Source of the DNA: Opitutaceae bacterium
Lineage (GTDB): Bacteria; Verrucomicrobiota; Verrucomicrobiia; Opitutales; Opitutaceae
Direction: 5' to 3'
Length of the DNA stretch: 64,000 nt
NCBI GenBank assembly: GCA_028284235.1
Contig: JANQSC010000057.1
Location: forward strand, 20,655-84,654
The notes beneath the pieces are model-generated. The model saw only the letters and a list, made by a program, of their open reading frames with translations, ran no database searches and was not told the origin of the DNA. Positions 29,161 to 38,257 of the stretch are shown here, piece after piece. A program made the translations under genes and the position numbers. Within the stretch, counting starts at the first letter, position 1; the number at the start of each line of letters is the position of its first letter.

Positions 29161-30552
29161 TCAATCACCGAGCGCGAGCGACTTGAGTTTCCCAAGGAGT
29201 GGCTTTCCCGCCTCGCTTCGAGGCACGCGTTCCAACCGGATCCATTCTTTAGGGCGCTTGAAGTTGGCCAGCTTCGTTTCGATCTCCTCTTTTAAATACG
29301 ACTCGCTCACGTCTTCCGACCGTGGCGCGTACGCGACACAGAGCCGCTCGCCCCATTTCGCGTCGGCAATGCCGAACGCGACGACGTCCGATACCTCGCC
29401 CGTCCGTTCCAACACGACTTCGATCTCGCCCAAGTCGATTTTCTCTCCACCCGAAATAATCACGCGGTCAATTCGTCCGAGAATCGAAAGCTGCGTCTCG
29501 CTATCGAGAACTCCGCGATCATGCGTGAGCAATTCCTCGTTTTCCACGCGCTTTTCTCCCCAGATCCCCGCGCACAGGGATTCGCTTCGAATGCGAATTC
29601 GTCCCGGGCAGCCGCTCGCGGCCGGAACGCCGGCCTCGTCGAGAACGTCAATCCGGGCATGAGGCAGCGACTTCCCCACCCCCTCGACTCCATCCAAAAA
29701 CGCGTTCGGCAGCTGGGTCGCGACTTGGGCCGCCGTCTCCGTCATTCCATAAGTCGGAGCCAACGGCAATCGCCACGCTCGAGCCTGATCCCGCAACTCG
29801 CTGGAAATTCCGCCACCGCCAACGAAAACCGCGTCGTAAGAACGCATCCGCTCCCTCGACTCGGAATCGCGGGAAAGGCGCTGCAATTGCGTGGCGACGA
29901 GCGACAAAAATCGCTCCTCGGAGGCCGCTTCGAAGAGTAGGTCATGATTTGCGGCGAATGAATTCACCGAGCCAAAAACAACCGATCCGCCCGTCATCAG
30001 GGCTCGAAAGAGCTGCATGAATCCACTCACGTGATACAAGGGGAGCACGCAGTGCGACGACAATTGGGACGCGTCCAAATGCCCGCGGAGTCCCTCAACC
30101 GCTGCCGCCAAAGTCTCCCAGTTGTGAATCGCGAACTTCACCCGTCCCGACGTCCCCCCCGTTGGAATCATAATTCGCATCCCTTCGACTACCCCTTTCG
30201 ATCGCGATTGTTGTGTTCCCGCCGACGAACGCGCCGAGACGCTCCCACCGACTTCAAGAATTCGATTCGGGTCTGCCACTCTCAACGCTTCCCCCATCTC
30301 CCGTTTCCCCCAATTCGGATTGAACAAAAACAAGTCGCAATCCAAATCAGCCCAAGCGAGAAAACGACCAATGAACTCCTTCGGTTCCGCGACCGACAAG
30401 GCGAGCCGCGGACGGCCCCCTTCTAATTCCGCGATGAGTTCTTCCCTCTCCGCCCGAATCGAGTCCGAAACCAAAGTTGCGCCCGCAAAGAACTGCGGGA
30501 ACAAAGCGCCCGAACGACCCCGATCCAGAATGTACTTCAAACCGTGTCCCAC
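29161..30552 (-). CDS. menE: o-Succinylbenzoate-CoA ligase (AMP-forming)
   Basis: 463 residues. Adenylate-forming enzyme. P-loop-like motif IMIPTGGTSGRVKFAIHNW, the motif APTYGMTETAAQVATQLPN, and the hinge region LSILGRIDRVIISGGEKIDL, followed by the C-terminal lid with the KW-type segment AKWGERLCVAYAP. It activates o-succinylbenzoate for menaquinone ring closure. Assignment rests on its coupling to menC: its GTG start at 30552 lies inside the last 16 bases of menC. The remaining men genes are elsewhere. Slightly shorter than many acyl-CoA ligases, as usual for MenE. Confidence 0.9.
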   Translation of the reverse strand: MGHGLKYILDRGRSGALFPQFFAGATLVSDSIRAEREELIAELEGGRPRLALSVAEPKEFIGRFLAWADLDCDLFLFNPNWGKREMGEALRVADPNRILEVGGSVSARSSAGTQQSRSKGVVEGMRIMIPTGGTSGRVKFAIHNWETLAAAVEGLRGHLDASQLSSHCVLPLYHVSGFMQLFRALMTGGSVVFGSVNSFAANHDLLFEAASEERFLSLVATQLQRLSRDSESRERMRSYDAVFVGGGGISSELRDQARAWRLPLAPTYGMTETAAQVATQLPNAFLDGVEGVGKSLPHARIDVLDEAGVPAASGCPGRIRIRSESLCAGIWGEKRVENEELLTHDRGVLDSETQLSILGRIDRVIISGGEKIDLGEIEVVLERTGEVSDVVAFGIADAKWGERLCVAYAPRSEDVSESYLKEEIETKLANFKRPKEWIRLERVPRSEAGKPLLGKLKSLALGD

Positions 30553-31538
30553 AGCGTTTCAAAATCGTCGAGAGCAGGCATCCCTGTTCGTTGCAAAAAA
30601 GGTCCAAGAATAGCGGATACACCGCTATCGGCAAACAAAGCGTCGACTCCGAATCCAAGCGGACGGCCCCCTTCTCCCGCTTCAATCGCAACCGAAAGCG
30701 CAGCCGCCGTCCCCACCATCGTCTCCAACGCGCTTGAAAGAGCCACCGACTCCCTTTCCCCGCTTTTTAGCTCGTTGATCAAACTGCGCCGCCCTCCAGA
30801 CAACGACGGTTTTACGACGAATACGCCATCCCAGTGGGCGTCCTTCCAGCGTTTCAAATCGTCGACCGAGCAAACCGATTCGTCCAAGGCGATGGGCGTC
30901 GGGTAGTCCTGGGCTAAGGCCTGCATGGTTCGCTCCTCGCCCTTTGCCAAGGGCTGTTCCAGAAACTCGGCAGGCGTGTCGGCGAGAAACTCGAGCCAGT
31001 CGCGGGCGGCTCGCAAGTCGAGACTCCCGTTAGCGTCCAGCCGCAGCGGAATCGCGCCATCGGTCCGTTCGAACAAATCGCCGACCATCGCTCGTTCCTC
31101 CTGAAACGAGCCTTTTCCGATCTTGATTTTTAGACACCGATACCCTTCATCCATCAGCCGCTCCAACCGCTCCGTGTCACCCAAATTCGGAAGCAAGCCG
31201 CACACCGCCCAGGGCTCATCCAATTCTGGTGGATACGATTCTGACTCGAGCATTGCGAACGCGGACTCGATTCCGAAGCGGAGGCATGGAAACGATTCCA
31301 GATCCGGCAAAATCGCGCGGTATTCAATTTTCCCCTTCAAGTCAGCGCACGCCGCCAAGGCCGAAACAAACGACTCCGAGCCGAATGACTCGATCGGAGC
31401 CACCTCTCCAAACCCGGTTCGCCCGTCGCCGTCACGCAGTCGCAGAAGGATCCCCGATCGCCGCGCCATCGCGTCCGAAGCGGTCGCGTACGCCTGCGCG
31501 AATGGCCTTCGGTACGCTTTGAACTCAAAATCAACCAT
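30537..31538 (-). CDS. menC: o-Succinylbenzoate synthase
   Basis: 333 residues. Enolase-superfamily dehydratase making o-succinylbenzoate from SHCHC in menaquinone synthesis. An N-terminal capping domain (FEFKAYRRPFAQAYATASDA, then GRTGFGEVAPIESFGSESF) precedes the barrel with KIKIGKGSFQEER (the KxK-type catalytic Lys), LRLDANGSLDLRAARDWLEF, EFLEQPLAKGEE, PIALDESVCSVDDLKRW and the second catalytic Lys in VFVVKPSLSGG. First gene of menC-menE, translationally coupled. Divergent from guaB with a 99-bp spacer. Confidence 0.93.
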   Translation of the reverse strand: MVDFEFKAYRRPFAQAYATASDAMARRSGILLRLRDGDGRTGFGEVAPIESFGSESFVSALAACADLKGKIEYRAILPDLESFPCLRFGIESAFAMLESESYPPELDEPWAVCGLLPNLGDTERLERLMDEGYRCLKIKIGKGSFQEERAMVGDLFERTDGAIPLRLDANGSLDLRAARDWLEFLADTPAEFLEQPLAKGEERTMQALAQDYPTPIALDESVCSVDDLKRWKDAHWDGVFVVKPSLSGGRRSLINELKSGERESVALSSALETMVGTAAALSVAIEAGEGGRPLGFGVDALFADSGVSAILGPFLQRTGMPALDDFETLWDTV

Positions 31539-31637
31539 GAGTTGCGACTCAATCTACCACCACGACAATACGCCACTTTTTTCCTAAGCCCTTCGCAAAA
31601 TACTTGATTCCGAAATTCAGACTCTCTATGCCGGATC

Positions 31638-33206
31638 ATGGCCAGTCCGAGCGCAACCAACTTCGACGAAAACCAGTTTTACCAGAGCGCTGACGCGTTC
31701 TTCCACGACCAGCGCGATACCGCCCTCACCTACGACGATGTCTCGCTGGCAACCAACTTCAGCGACATCCTCCCGAGGGACACGAAGCTGGAAACGACGA
31801 TTTCAGGCCGCATCGCGCTGAACATCCCGATCATCTCTTCGGACATGGATACCGTGACCGAGTACGACATGGCGATCGCCATGGCCACCAGCGGCGGAAT
31901 GGGAATCATCCACTACAATATGCCCTACCGCGAGCAAGTCTCGCAAGTGACGCGCGTCAAATACCACATCAACGGCCTCCTTCCCAACCCGATCACGGTT
32001 TCTCCCGACAGCTTCATCGGCGACGTCATTGAGCTCATCGAAGAGAAGAACTACAAGTTCCGCACCTTCCCCGTCACCGAACAAGACGGGACGCTCGTCG
32101 GCTTGCTCGGCAGCCGCGTCGTCAAGTCCCGCTACGGCCACATAAAAGTGGCGGACGCGATGGACCCGCAGTCTCAAGTGCTCAGTCTCAACGAAAAGGA
32201 GATCAAACCCAACCCGATCGAAGTCGCCGACAAGTTCTTCAGCAATCATCTCGGAATCAACAAGCTGCTAGTCGTCGACGACCACAACAAGCTTAAGGGA
32301 CTGGTAAGCATCTCGGACATCGAGCGAATCATCTCCGAAAAGCAAAGCGTTCTCAAACCCGCCCGCGACTCCGACTTCCGCTTGCTCGTCGGCGCCGCGA
32401 TTTCGACTGTCTGGAAGAGCGACGGGACGCTCGACAAAGACGCCATCCTCGAGCACGTCACCAATCTCCGTAATGAGCGAGTGGATGCAATCGCAGTTTC
32501 CGCCGCCCATGGACACAGCAAGGGCATCGGCCAAGTGGTGAAATTGCTGCGCAGCGAATTCGACGATCTCACGCTCATCGCGGGCAACGTCACCTCCGGC
32601 AGCGGAGTCGAGTACTTGGCCGAATGCGGAGCCGACGCAATTAAAGTCGGCCAAGGCCCCGGATCGATCTGCACCACGCGCGTCGTCGCCGGAGTCGGAA
32701 TTCCCCAGCTCTCTGCCCTCTACAGCGCCTCGAAGGGAGCGCAGAAAAAAGGCGTTCGCATTATCGCCGACGGCGGCATCACCAAATCCGGGGACATTGT
32801 CAAGGCCATGACCCTTTCCGACGCCGTCATGCTTGGCGGTCTCCTCGCTGGAAGCCGAGAAGCGCCCGGCGAAATCATCGAGATCAACAACAAGCTCTAC
32901 AAGCAGTACCGCGGAATGGGAAGCATCAGCGCCATGAAAAAAGGCTCCGCCGCCCGCTACGGCCACGACAAGACCGACACCGCTCGCAAGCTAACCGCGG
33001 AAGGAATCGAAGGCATGAAAGAAGTGCGCGGATCCGTCTTGAACATACTCGCGGAAATGGCCGGCGGCCTCCAATCCGGCATGGGCTACAACGGAGCCAG
33101 CACCCTTTCGGAACTCAAAGCGAAAGCCCGATTCGTCCGCATCAGCTCCGCTGGAATGAAAGAGTCCGCCCCGCACGACGTGATCGAAGTCGCGAAACGC
33201 GGTTAG
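31638..33206 (+). CDS. guaB: Inosine-5'-monophosphate dehydrogenase
   Basis: 522 residues. Converts IMP to XMP with NAD+, first step to GMP. (beta/alpha)8 barrel with a CBS pair inserted at about 115-245 ([40 protein letters not shown]). The catalytic Cys loop is [40 protein letters not shown] and [18 protein letters not shown] complete the active site. The stop codon lies in a small stem (CGCGG-TTAG-CCGCG, 33198-33211). With purD and purA, one of three purine genes in the window. No Shine-Dalgarno at the ATG. Confidence 0.97.
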   Translation: MASPSATNFDENQFYQSADAFFHDQRDTALTYDDVSLATNFSDILPRDTKLETTISGRIALNIPIISSDMDTVTEYDMAIAMATSGGMGIIHYNMPYREQVSQVTRVKYHINGLLPNPITVSPDSFIGDVIELIEEKNYKFRTFPVTEQDGTLVGLLGSRVVKSRYGHIKVADAMDPQSQVLSLNEKEIKPNPIEVADKFFSNHLGINKLLVVDDHNKLKGLVSISDIERIISEKQSVLKPARDSDFRLLVGAAISTVWKSDGTLDKDAILEHVTNLRNERVDAIAVSAAHGHSKGIGQVVKLLRSEFDDLTLIAGNVTSGSGVEYLAECGADAIKVGQGPGSICTTRVVAGVGIPQLSALYSASKGAQKKGVRIIADGGITKSGDIVKAMTLSDAVMLGGLLAGSREAPGEIIEINNKLYKQYRGMGSISAMKKGSAARYGHDKTDTARKLTAEGIEGMKEVRGSVLNILAEMAGGLQSGMGYNGASTLSELKAKARFVRISSAGMKESAPHDVIEVAKRG

Positions 33207-33245
33207 CCGCGGCGAGACTCAATTTGACGATTTCGTTGGACTAGG

Positions 33246-34139
33246 TCACCAATTTTTGCGGCTGTCTCGCTCTCCAGCTTCAACCGGAAGCTCAAAATCT
33301 ACATCTTCATTGGCTACATATCCCGACAATCGTATATTCGAGTAGAGAATCTTCCAATCTCTACGATTAAAATTAGTATCCCAAACCGACGGACGCCTTG
33401 GAGTTAACCCACCTCGCCGCCACTCTACCTTTGCAGTCGCGTTCGAATTCTCAACTTGTACCACCACATGCAAATCGCGATGGACCCAAATTGTACTCGC
33501 ATTACTAAAATCGCCTTCTATTCGATGGCAAAGCAGCCCGTCCACGCTTTCCACTCCTCTATATCGCAAGTTACCTATATTGCTCGCCCGGAGCATCAAA
33601 TTTCTTCGCATTCTTTCAGATAGCAATTCCCATTGAAAGATAGCGTGGAAGTTTGGAACCTGCATCGATGCAAAAACCGCGTCGCGCAACGAATTGAACT
33701 TTTGATATTTCTGGTGGAGCTCTCTATATAGATAATAGAAACCATCTCGCGTAAACAGAACCACAGCGAACTCCTGTTCGCTCCTAAAACGCTCCTTCCA
33801 GCTCACTTTTATTCTATCTGGACTCGCGTACACAATTTCCACTGGCATCTTCCAATTTTCGTTTTCGCCACCTGTAGGTAAGTCGATTTTCCAACTTGGC
33901 TCCTCGGACTGACCTGACTCCAGAACACCTTCGCATCTGAAAGTCATCATCGAACCATATGCGAGAACAACGGATTCCAAGACCGCGAGAGACTCAGGAT
34001 CACTTTGCCATTCGATTTCCAAACTCTCGCCAAGCTCTGTGATCGACTCATCCGCCCAACCACTATTGGCAATGGAGAGGAGCGAACACGAAATCACCGC
34101 GACACAAACATAGCGCCCACGGGCTCTTGACGGATTCAC
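33246..34139 (-). CDS. Exported protein of unknown function (DUF2092/outer-membrane carrier-like)
   Basis: About 297 residues from a GTG at 34139, preferred because it starts a signal peptide (VNPSRARGRYVCVAVISCSL, then an SGWA cleavage site); an ATG at 34262 keeps the frame open but gives a long unlikely N-terminus. The mature part is beta-rich, with MMTFRCEGVLESG, a DRIKVSWKERF strand, VLFTRDGFYYLY, and GLLCHRIEGDFSNASTIWVH. These resemble the DUF2092/LolA-like pattern ('sgp d.l.v... y.g....... w.d......p.r'). Visibly more AT-rich than its neighbours and with different codon use, which hints at transfer. Convergent with guaB, divergent from purA. Confidence 0.65.
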   Translation of the reverse strand: MNPSRARGRYVCVAVISCSLLSIANSGWADESITELGESLEIEWQSDPESLAVLESVVLAYGSMMTFRCEGVLESGQSEEPSWKIDLPTGGENENWKMPVEIVYASPDRIKVSWKERFRSEQEFAVVLFTRDGFYYLYRELHQKYQKFNSLRDAVFASMQVPNFHAIFQWELLSERMRRNLMLRASNIGNLRYRGVESVDGLLCHRIEGDFSNASTIWVHRDLHVVVQVENSNATAKVEWRRGGLTPRRPSVWDTNFNRRDWKILYSNIRLSGYVANEDVDFELPVEAGERDSRKNW

Positions 34140-34416
34140 ATACAGAATTGGGGAACTCACGCCATGATACTTCGAATCGACCACGGCTCTTGGATTCAAG
34201 GCCCGCAAGGGGCTATATAGCCCATGCCCAACCAAAGCGTCCACCTCGCCCCATCGAATCACTCAACCTGCTCTTGCGCCCTGCTCAACCATTCCGAACG
34301 TAGGTTCGGTTTTGCTCGATTCGCTCGCTGCGAATCAGCAGATTCCCCCCTTTGTGGTCAATTCTACGGCTCCGATTCGGTCCCTCGTCCACCTTCAAAA
34401 TCGCAGAATCACTCTC

Positions 34417-35973
34417 ATGGCACTTACACCATTTAAAAGCAGGCTCATCGCGGATTGCGGAATCAGCATGGGCGACGAAGGCAAAGGCCGTCTCATCTCC
34501 GAAGTCGTCGAGGAACTCCGCGTCACGACCGGCCAGGAAAACCCGGTAGGAGTCGTCATCAAGATCAACGGCGGCGCCAACTCCGGCCACACCGCGGGCG
34601 GACTCAAACTCAATCTCCTTCCGGCAGGAGTCGTCGATCGATCCGTGGGAACGCTGGCGATCGGCGCTGGAGTCGTCGCCGACCCGAGAAAATTCCTTTG
34701 GGAGCTCGTACCCGTCGACGCTCAAGGCTACAACGTGACGCGTCGACTCGCCATTGACGAGCGGACCATGGTGTCCGACCTCACCCACCGACTGCTCGAC
34801 CTCGCTTGGGAGTGGTACCGCGTCAACCGAATCGACCAAGAGCCACGCGGCAGCACGGGCCGCGGCATCACGCCGTCCTATCTGGATGAAGTGGGGCAAT
34901 TTCAGATCGTCTACAGCGATTTTCTGGGCGAGAGAAACGCCTTCGCTGAAAAGCTGGCCCAAAAGGCCGAGCGCGCTTGCAAAACGATACGACACGTCTG
35001 CGGCGTCAGCGAAGACGACTGGCATGGGTTTTTCACTACGCTTACGAACGCCGAACTGCGCGCCAACGAGGAAGCGCTCAAAGCCGGACACTTTGCGCGA
35101 GACGAATTCGACTTCACCCGCTTCAAAGGAGAAACCCCGTTCAACCTCAACATCGAAGCAGTGATCGACGCGTACTGGGATGCCGGGACAAGACTTCACG
35201 AACAGATCGCAGATGTCCGCGAAATCGTGCGCAAAACGGAAAACTCCGGCCAATACGTGATTGGCGAGTACGGCCAAGCCTACTGGCTCGACAAGCGCCA
35301 CGGGTTTTCGCCCAACGTCTCCGCGTCGCACACCTACGCCCCCGAGTTTTTCAACTCCGCATGTGTCCCCGTTCAGCCACTACACGTGTTTGGAGTCGCC
35401 AAGGCCTACGACACCAAGGTCGGCACGCACGTATTCATAACGCAAGTCGACGAACCCCATCCCCTTTTCGATCGACTGAAGCGACTCGAGTTCGGCACCT
35501 CAACCGGCCGGCAAAGAATGGTCGGCTGGTACGATGCGGTCGAGAAAGCGGATACGCTTCGGTACGGCGGCTTCGACGATCTAATGATAAACAAGATCGA
35601 CGCGCTGGGCCACGACGAGGACTGGACAGGCAATCTCAAAATCTGTGTCGCCTACCAGAACACTGACGGAAACCGTATCTGCCGAGTTCCGCGCAACGAG
35701 GCAATTCGACGTACGCTCACTCCGGTCTACCAGGAATACGCGGGCTGGAAGGAAGACATATCGACCGCCCGAACGTTCGAAGCGCTGCCGCCCGAGGCGA
35801 AAGCCTACGTCGCCGGCATGGTCCGGAGTGTTCTCGACTCCGCCTATCACGACGAAGAGTGGCCCGAGAGTTTGCCCAATCTACGCTACTTGGGAGTCGG
35901 ACCAATGCCCGCCCAAATCATTAAGGACATTCCGGATACGCGTACGCTTCTCGACTACGACAATCCTCTGTAG
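34417..35973 (+). CDS. purA: Divergent, long adenylosuccinate synthetase
   Basis: 518 residues from the ATG at 34417; canonical PurA has about 430. It should join IMP and aspartate with GTP. Recognisable motifs: [15 protein letters not shown] (catalytic Asp of the GDEGKGK loop present), [55 protein letters not shown] (IMP/Asp loop) and [14 protein letters not shown], the guanine-recognition (N/T)KxD. The usual QWGDEG is ISMGDEG, and the FEGAQGTLLD block is replaced by [11 protein letters not shown]. About 90 extra residues lie mainly between 110 and 280. Most likely a PurA of an unusual subfamily; a paralog with another substrate cannot be excluded. The gene is divergent from the exported unknown protein and convergent with panE (12 bp). 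Confidence 0.85.
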   Translation: MALTPFKSRLIADCGISMGDEGKGRLISEVVEELRVTTGQENPVGVVIKINGGANSGHTAGGLKLNLLPAGVVDRSVGTLAIGAGVVADPRKFLWELVPVDAQGYNVTRRLAIDERTMVSDLTHRLLDLAWEWYRVNRIDQEPRGSTGRGITPSYLDEVGQFQIVYSDFLGERNAFAEKLAQKAERACKTIRHVCGVSEDDWHGFFTTLTNAELRANEEALKAGHFARDEFDFTRFKGETPFNLNIEAVIDAYWDAGTRLHEQIADVREIVRKTENSGQYVIGEYGQAYWLDKRHGFSPNVSASHTYAPEFFNSACVPVQPLHVFGVAKAYDTKVGTHVFITQVDEPHPLFDRLKRLEFGTSTGRQRMVGWYDAVEKADTLRYGGFDDLMINKIDALGHDEDWTGNLKICVAYQNTDGNRICRVPRNEAIRRTLTPVYQEYAGWKEDISTARTFEALPPEAKAYVAGMVRSVLDSAYHDEEWPESLPNLRYLGVGPMPAQIIKDIPDTRTLLDYDNPL

Positions 35974-35985
35974 ATCTCGCGTCAC

Positions 35986-36915
35986 TCAATCCGAAGCCAC
36001 CGGGTTTTCCGCGTCCCGCTCGCGGCAAGCGATCCGCAGCAATCGGTAAAGCGTTTCCAATTTGGGAGCGTCGACACCGGCTGCAATCGCTTTCCTCAGC
36101 GGTTCCCCCCAAATGGCCTCCACTTCTACCGACCGGCCCGCTTGAAAGTCGACCAAACTAGAGGGCCGATAGTCGCCCATCGTCTTCGTCATCTCGAATT
36201 GCCGATCAATCAACTTTGAATCGATAACCAACCCCAACGCGGACGCGATCGCGACCACCTCCTCCATCAATCCGCGAGCCAAACGGCTCAGGTTCGGGTC
36301 CGAGATAATCACGTCGGTAGAAACTTGCCCGGCTGCGATGGAAAGCCCGTTGAACGGGATATTCCAAAGGAGTTTCTTCCATTGAAGCAGGTTCATGTCC
36401 TCGAATGCGCGGGCATTGACACCCGCTCGTTTGAACATATTCGCGATCGCGTCTCGCGCCGCCTGGTCCCTGCCCGTAACGCCCAATCGGCCCACGTAGA
36501 AGTTTTCGACCGTCCCCGGTTTGACCCGATTCAAGCAAATGAAACAAGATCCCCCCAAGACGCTATTCCGCGGGAACTGGGATTCCAAAAATGGAACCGC
36601 GCCGAGGCCGTTCTGCATCGACAGAATAATCGTGCCCGGATGAACCATCGGCTTGATAAGGGATGGGATTTCCCCGTTCGACGTCGCTTTCAAACCCAAA
36701 ATCACCAGGTCTACCGGTCCAATTTGGTCGGTCGTTCGATAGACGTTTACCTTCCTCAACTGGAAGCTCGCGTCTGGAGCTCGAATCGCGATTCCCGATC
36801 GCGCGATCGCATCGAAATCGCTCCGAACCAGGAAATGCGCGTCCTCGCTCGCTCGCTGCAGTCGAGCCCCGTAATAAAGCCCTACCGCCCCCGCTCCTAC
36901 AATACCGATCCTCAT
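35986..36915 (-). CDS. panE: 2-Dehydropantoate 2-reductase family protein
   Basis: 309 residues. NADPH-dependent reduction of ketopantoate to pantoate in the pantothenate/CoA path. The Rossmann start MRIGIVGAGAVGLYYGARLQ is followed by DLVILGLKATSNGEIPSLI, SMQNGLGAVPFLE and the catalytic Lys block LLQWKKLLWNIPFNGLSIAA. The C-terminal helical domain includes RPSSLVDFQAGRSVEVEAIW. ApbA/PanE family also has members with other ketoacid substrates, so exact function is probable rather than certain. Pantothenate would feed coaD. Upstream is the largest non-coding stretch of the window. Confidence 0.85.
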   Translation of the reverse strand: MRIGIVGAGAVGLYYGARLQRASEDAHFLVRSDFDAIARSGIAIRAPDASFQLRKVNVYRTTDQIGPVDLVILGLKATSNGEIPSLIKPMVHPGTIILSMQNGLGAVPFLESQFPRNSVLGGSCFICLNRVKPGTVENFYVGRLGVTGRDQAARDAIANMFKRAGVNARAFEDMNLLQWKKLLWNIPFNGLSIAAGQVSTDVIISDPNLSRLARGLMEEVVAIASALGLVIDSKLIDRQFEMTKTMGDYRPSSLVDFQAGRSVEVEAIWGEPLRKAIAAGVDAPKLETLYRLLRIACRERDAENPVASD

Positions 36916-37603
36916 TGAGCTCGCTCGGCTGGGACAACCCGAAATTCAACGAATCGCCTCTCTTTTGAGCCTATTTTGGTCGGTTTCTTCACAATTATTC
37001 GAACGTCTCGCTGATTTTGAGAATAATAGATCGTTCAGATAGATCGATCCGCATGTCAATCCGGACAATTTGTAAAAAACAAGGCGGGATGCTGAACAAT
37101 CGTCTGCCCTAGGAGCCCCGTCCCTGTCAAGCGCTCTAATTTAATTCCATCGAGATTCTGAAATAATCTCGCGGCACACTGCCTTCAGAAACTCGATAAG
37201 ATATTTTAATCACTGATTATTAATTACTTAAAACGAAAACTGAACCTGATCGGATTCATAAGCCACCACGAGCCCGTTCAATCGCATCCTGAATCGGGCC
37301 CGTCAGTCTCCGTTCCCGTCCATTCGCTCCATTGAGAAGCGTTCGGCGACGTGGTTTTTACAATTGGTTTAGGCATCGACCTCGAGCGTTACAGTTCGGT
37401 GACACCCGTGCTGCGAAAGCCCTTAAGAAATCGCGATTTACCAAGTTACTCTCAAGTTATTAACAGCCAATGTGGATTACTGCCCGCAGTTCGCCCAATC
37501 GCTCGCTAAACCGAATTCGAATGGCCATTTCGAGAGTTGCGAAGAATTGAATTGCCAACCACACGCCAGTTTCAAATTGAGGTCTACTGCGATCACGCAA
37601 TCC
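36916..37603. other. 688-bp AT-rich non-coding stretch
   Basis: No supported gene. The middle (about 37000-37250) is markedly AT-rich. A perfect 7-bp stem, CGAGATT-N7-AATCTCG, is near 37150-37172, and GAGCCCG/CGGGCCC-type pairing near 37270-37300. The right part is the 5' region of the HAD phosphatase gene; the frame upstream of its ATG is open from 37472 but has no family resemblance. It could hold promoters or a small RNA; none could be defined. Confidence 0.5.
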
Positions 37604-38254
37604 ATGACCGATTCAAAAAACGCCGCCTACCTGTTCGATATGGACGGGACCCTGGTTGACCATTTCGAGACGATATTTCGCTGCTACGAGTACGCCTCCA
37701 TCCAGCTCGGAAAAGCCCCGCCGACCTACGAACGCGTGAAACGCAACGTTGGCGGCTCGATGCCCGTGACCATCCGCAAGTTCTTCGACGAATCCGAGAT
37801 CGAAGACGCCATGCGACATTGGAACGAACACTTCGACCGCATACACCTGGAAGGCGTCATATTGCTAAAGGGGGCCCGGCAACTCGTGGAAGCAATCGCC
37901 TCGCGCGGAATCAAGGCCGCCGTTTTCACCAACAAGAGCGGCGAACACACGCGGAACATTATCGAGTCTCTCGGCCTCGGCGCCCACTTCTCGCTCGTAA
38001 TCGGCGCGGAAGACACGCCATACCGAAAGCCCCAACCAGAACTCTCTCGCATCGCGCTCGAACGACTCGAAGTCGACGCGTCAGACGCCACGCTAGTCGG
38101 CGACTCGCCCTTCGACATCGAATCCGCGCATTGCGTCGGGATGACCAGCTTCTGCGTCCCCACCGGATCCCACTCCGAACGCGAACTCGTGGAAGCCGGA
38201 GCGGACCGAATATTCCCGAGCTTGCAAGCGATCGCCGAGACGCTATTCCCCTAG
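37604..38254 (+). CDS. HAD-family phosphatase (phosphoglycolate phosphatase-like)
   Basis: 216 residues from the ATG at 37604, chosen because the HAD motif I follows directly: AAYLFDMDGTLVDHFETIF (nucleophile Asp). Motif II is in AAVFTNKSGEHTRNIIESLG, motif III Lys in YRKPQPELSRIALERL, and motif IV in ATLVGDSPFDIESAHCVGM. A helical cap follows motif I (C1 type), as in Gph and PpaX. Substrate specificity among phosphoglycolate, pyrophosphate and sugar phosphates cannot be decided. It lies 3 bp before recD2, so the two are probably cotranscribed. Confidence 0.9.
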   Translation: MTDSKNAAYLFDMDGTLVDHFETIFRCYEYASIQLGKAPPTYERVKRNVGGSMPVTIRKFFDESEIEDAMRHWNEHFDRIHLEGVILLKGARQLVEAIASRGIKAAVFTNKSGEHTRNIIESLGLGAHFSLVIGAEDTPYRKPQPELSRIALERLEVDASDATLVGDSPFDIESAHCVGMTSFCVPTGSHSERELVEAGADRIFPSLQAIAETLFP

Positions 38255-38257
38255 GAC

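Noticed and set aside
27755..29662. 635-codon plus-strand frame opposite polX and the end of menE
   Set aside because: Spans two well-supported minus-strand genes, Arg-rich translation without motifs; a shadow frame.
36916..37603. Replication origin or riboswitch in the long AT-rich spacer
   Set aside because: No cluster of DnaA boxes and no recognised aptamer; only small stems.
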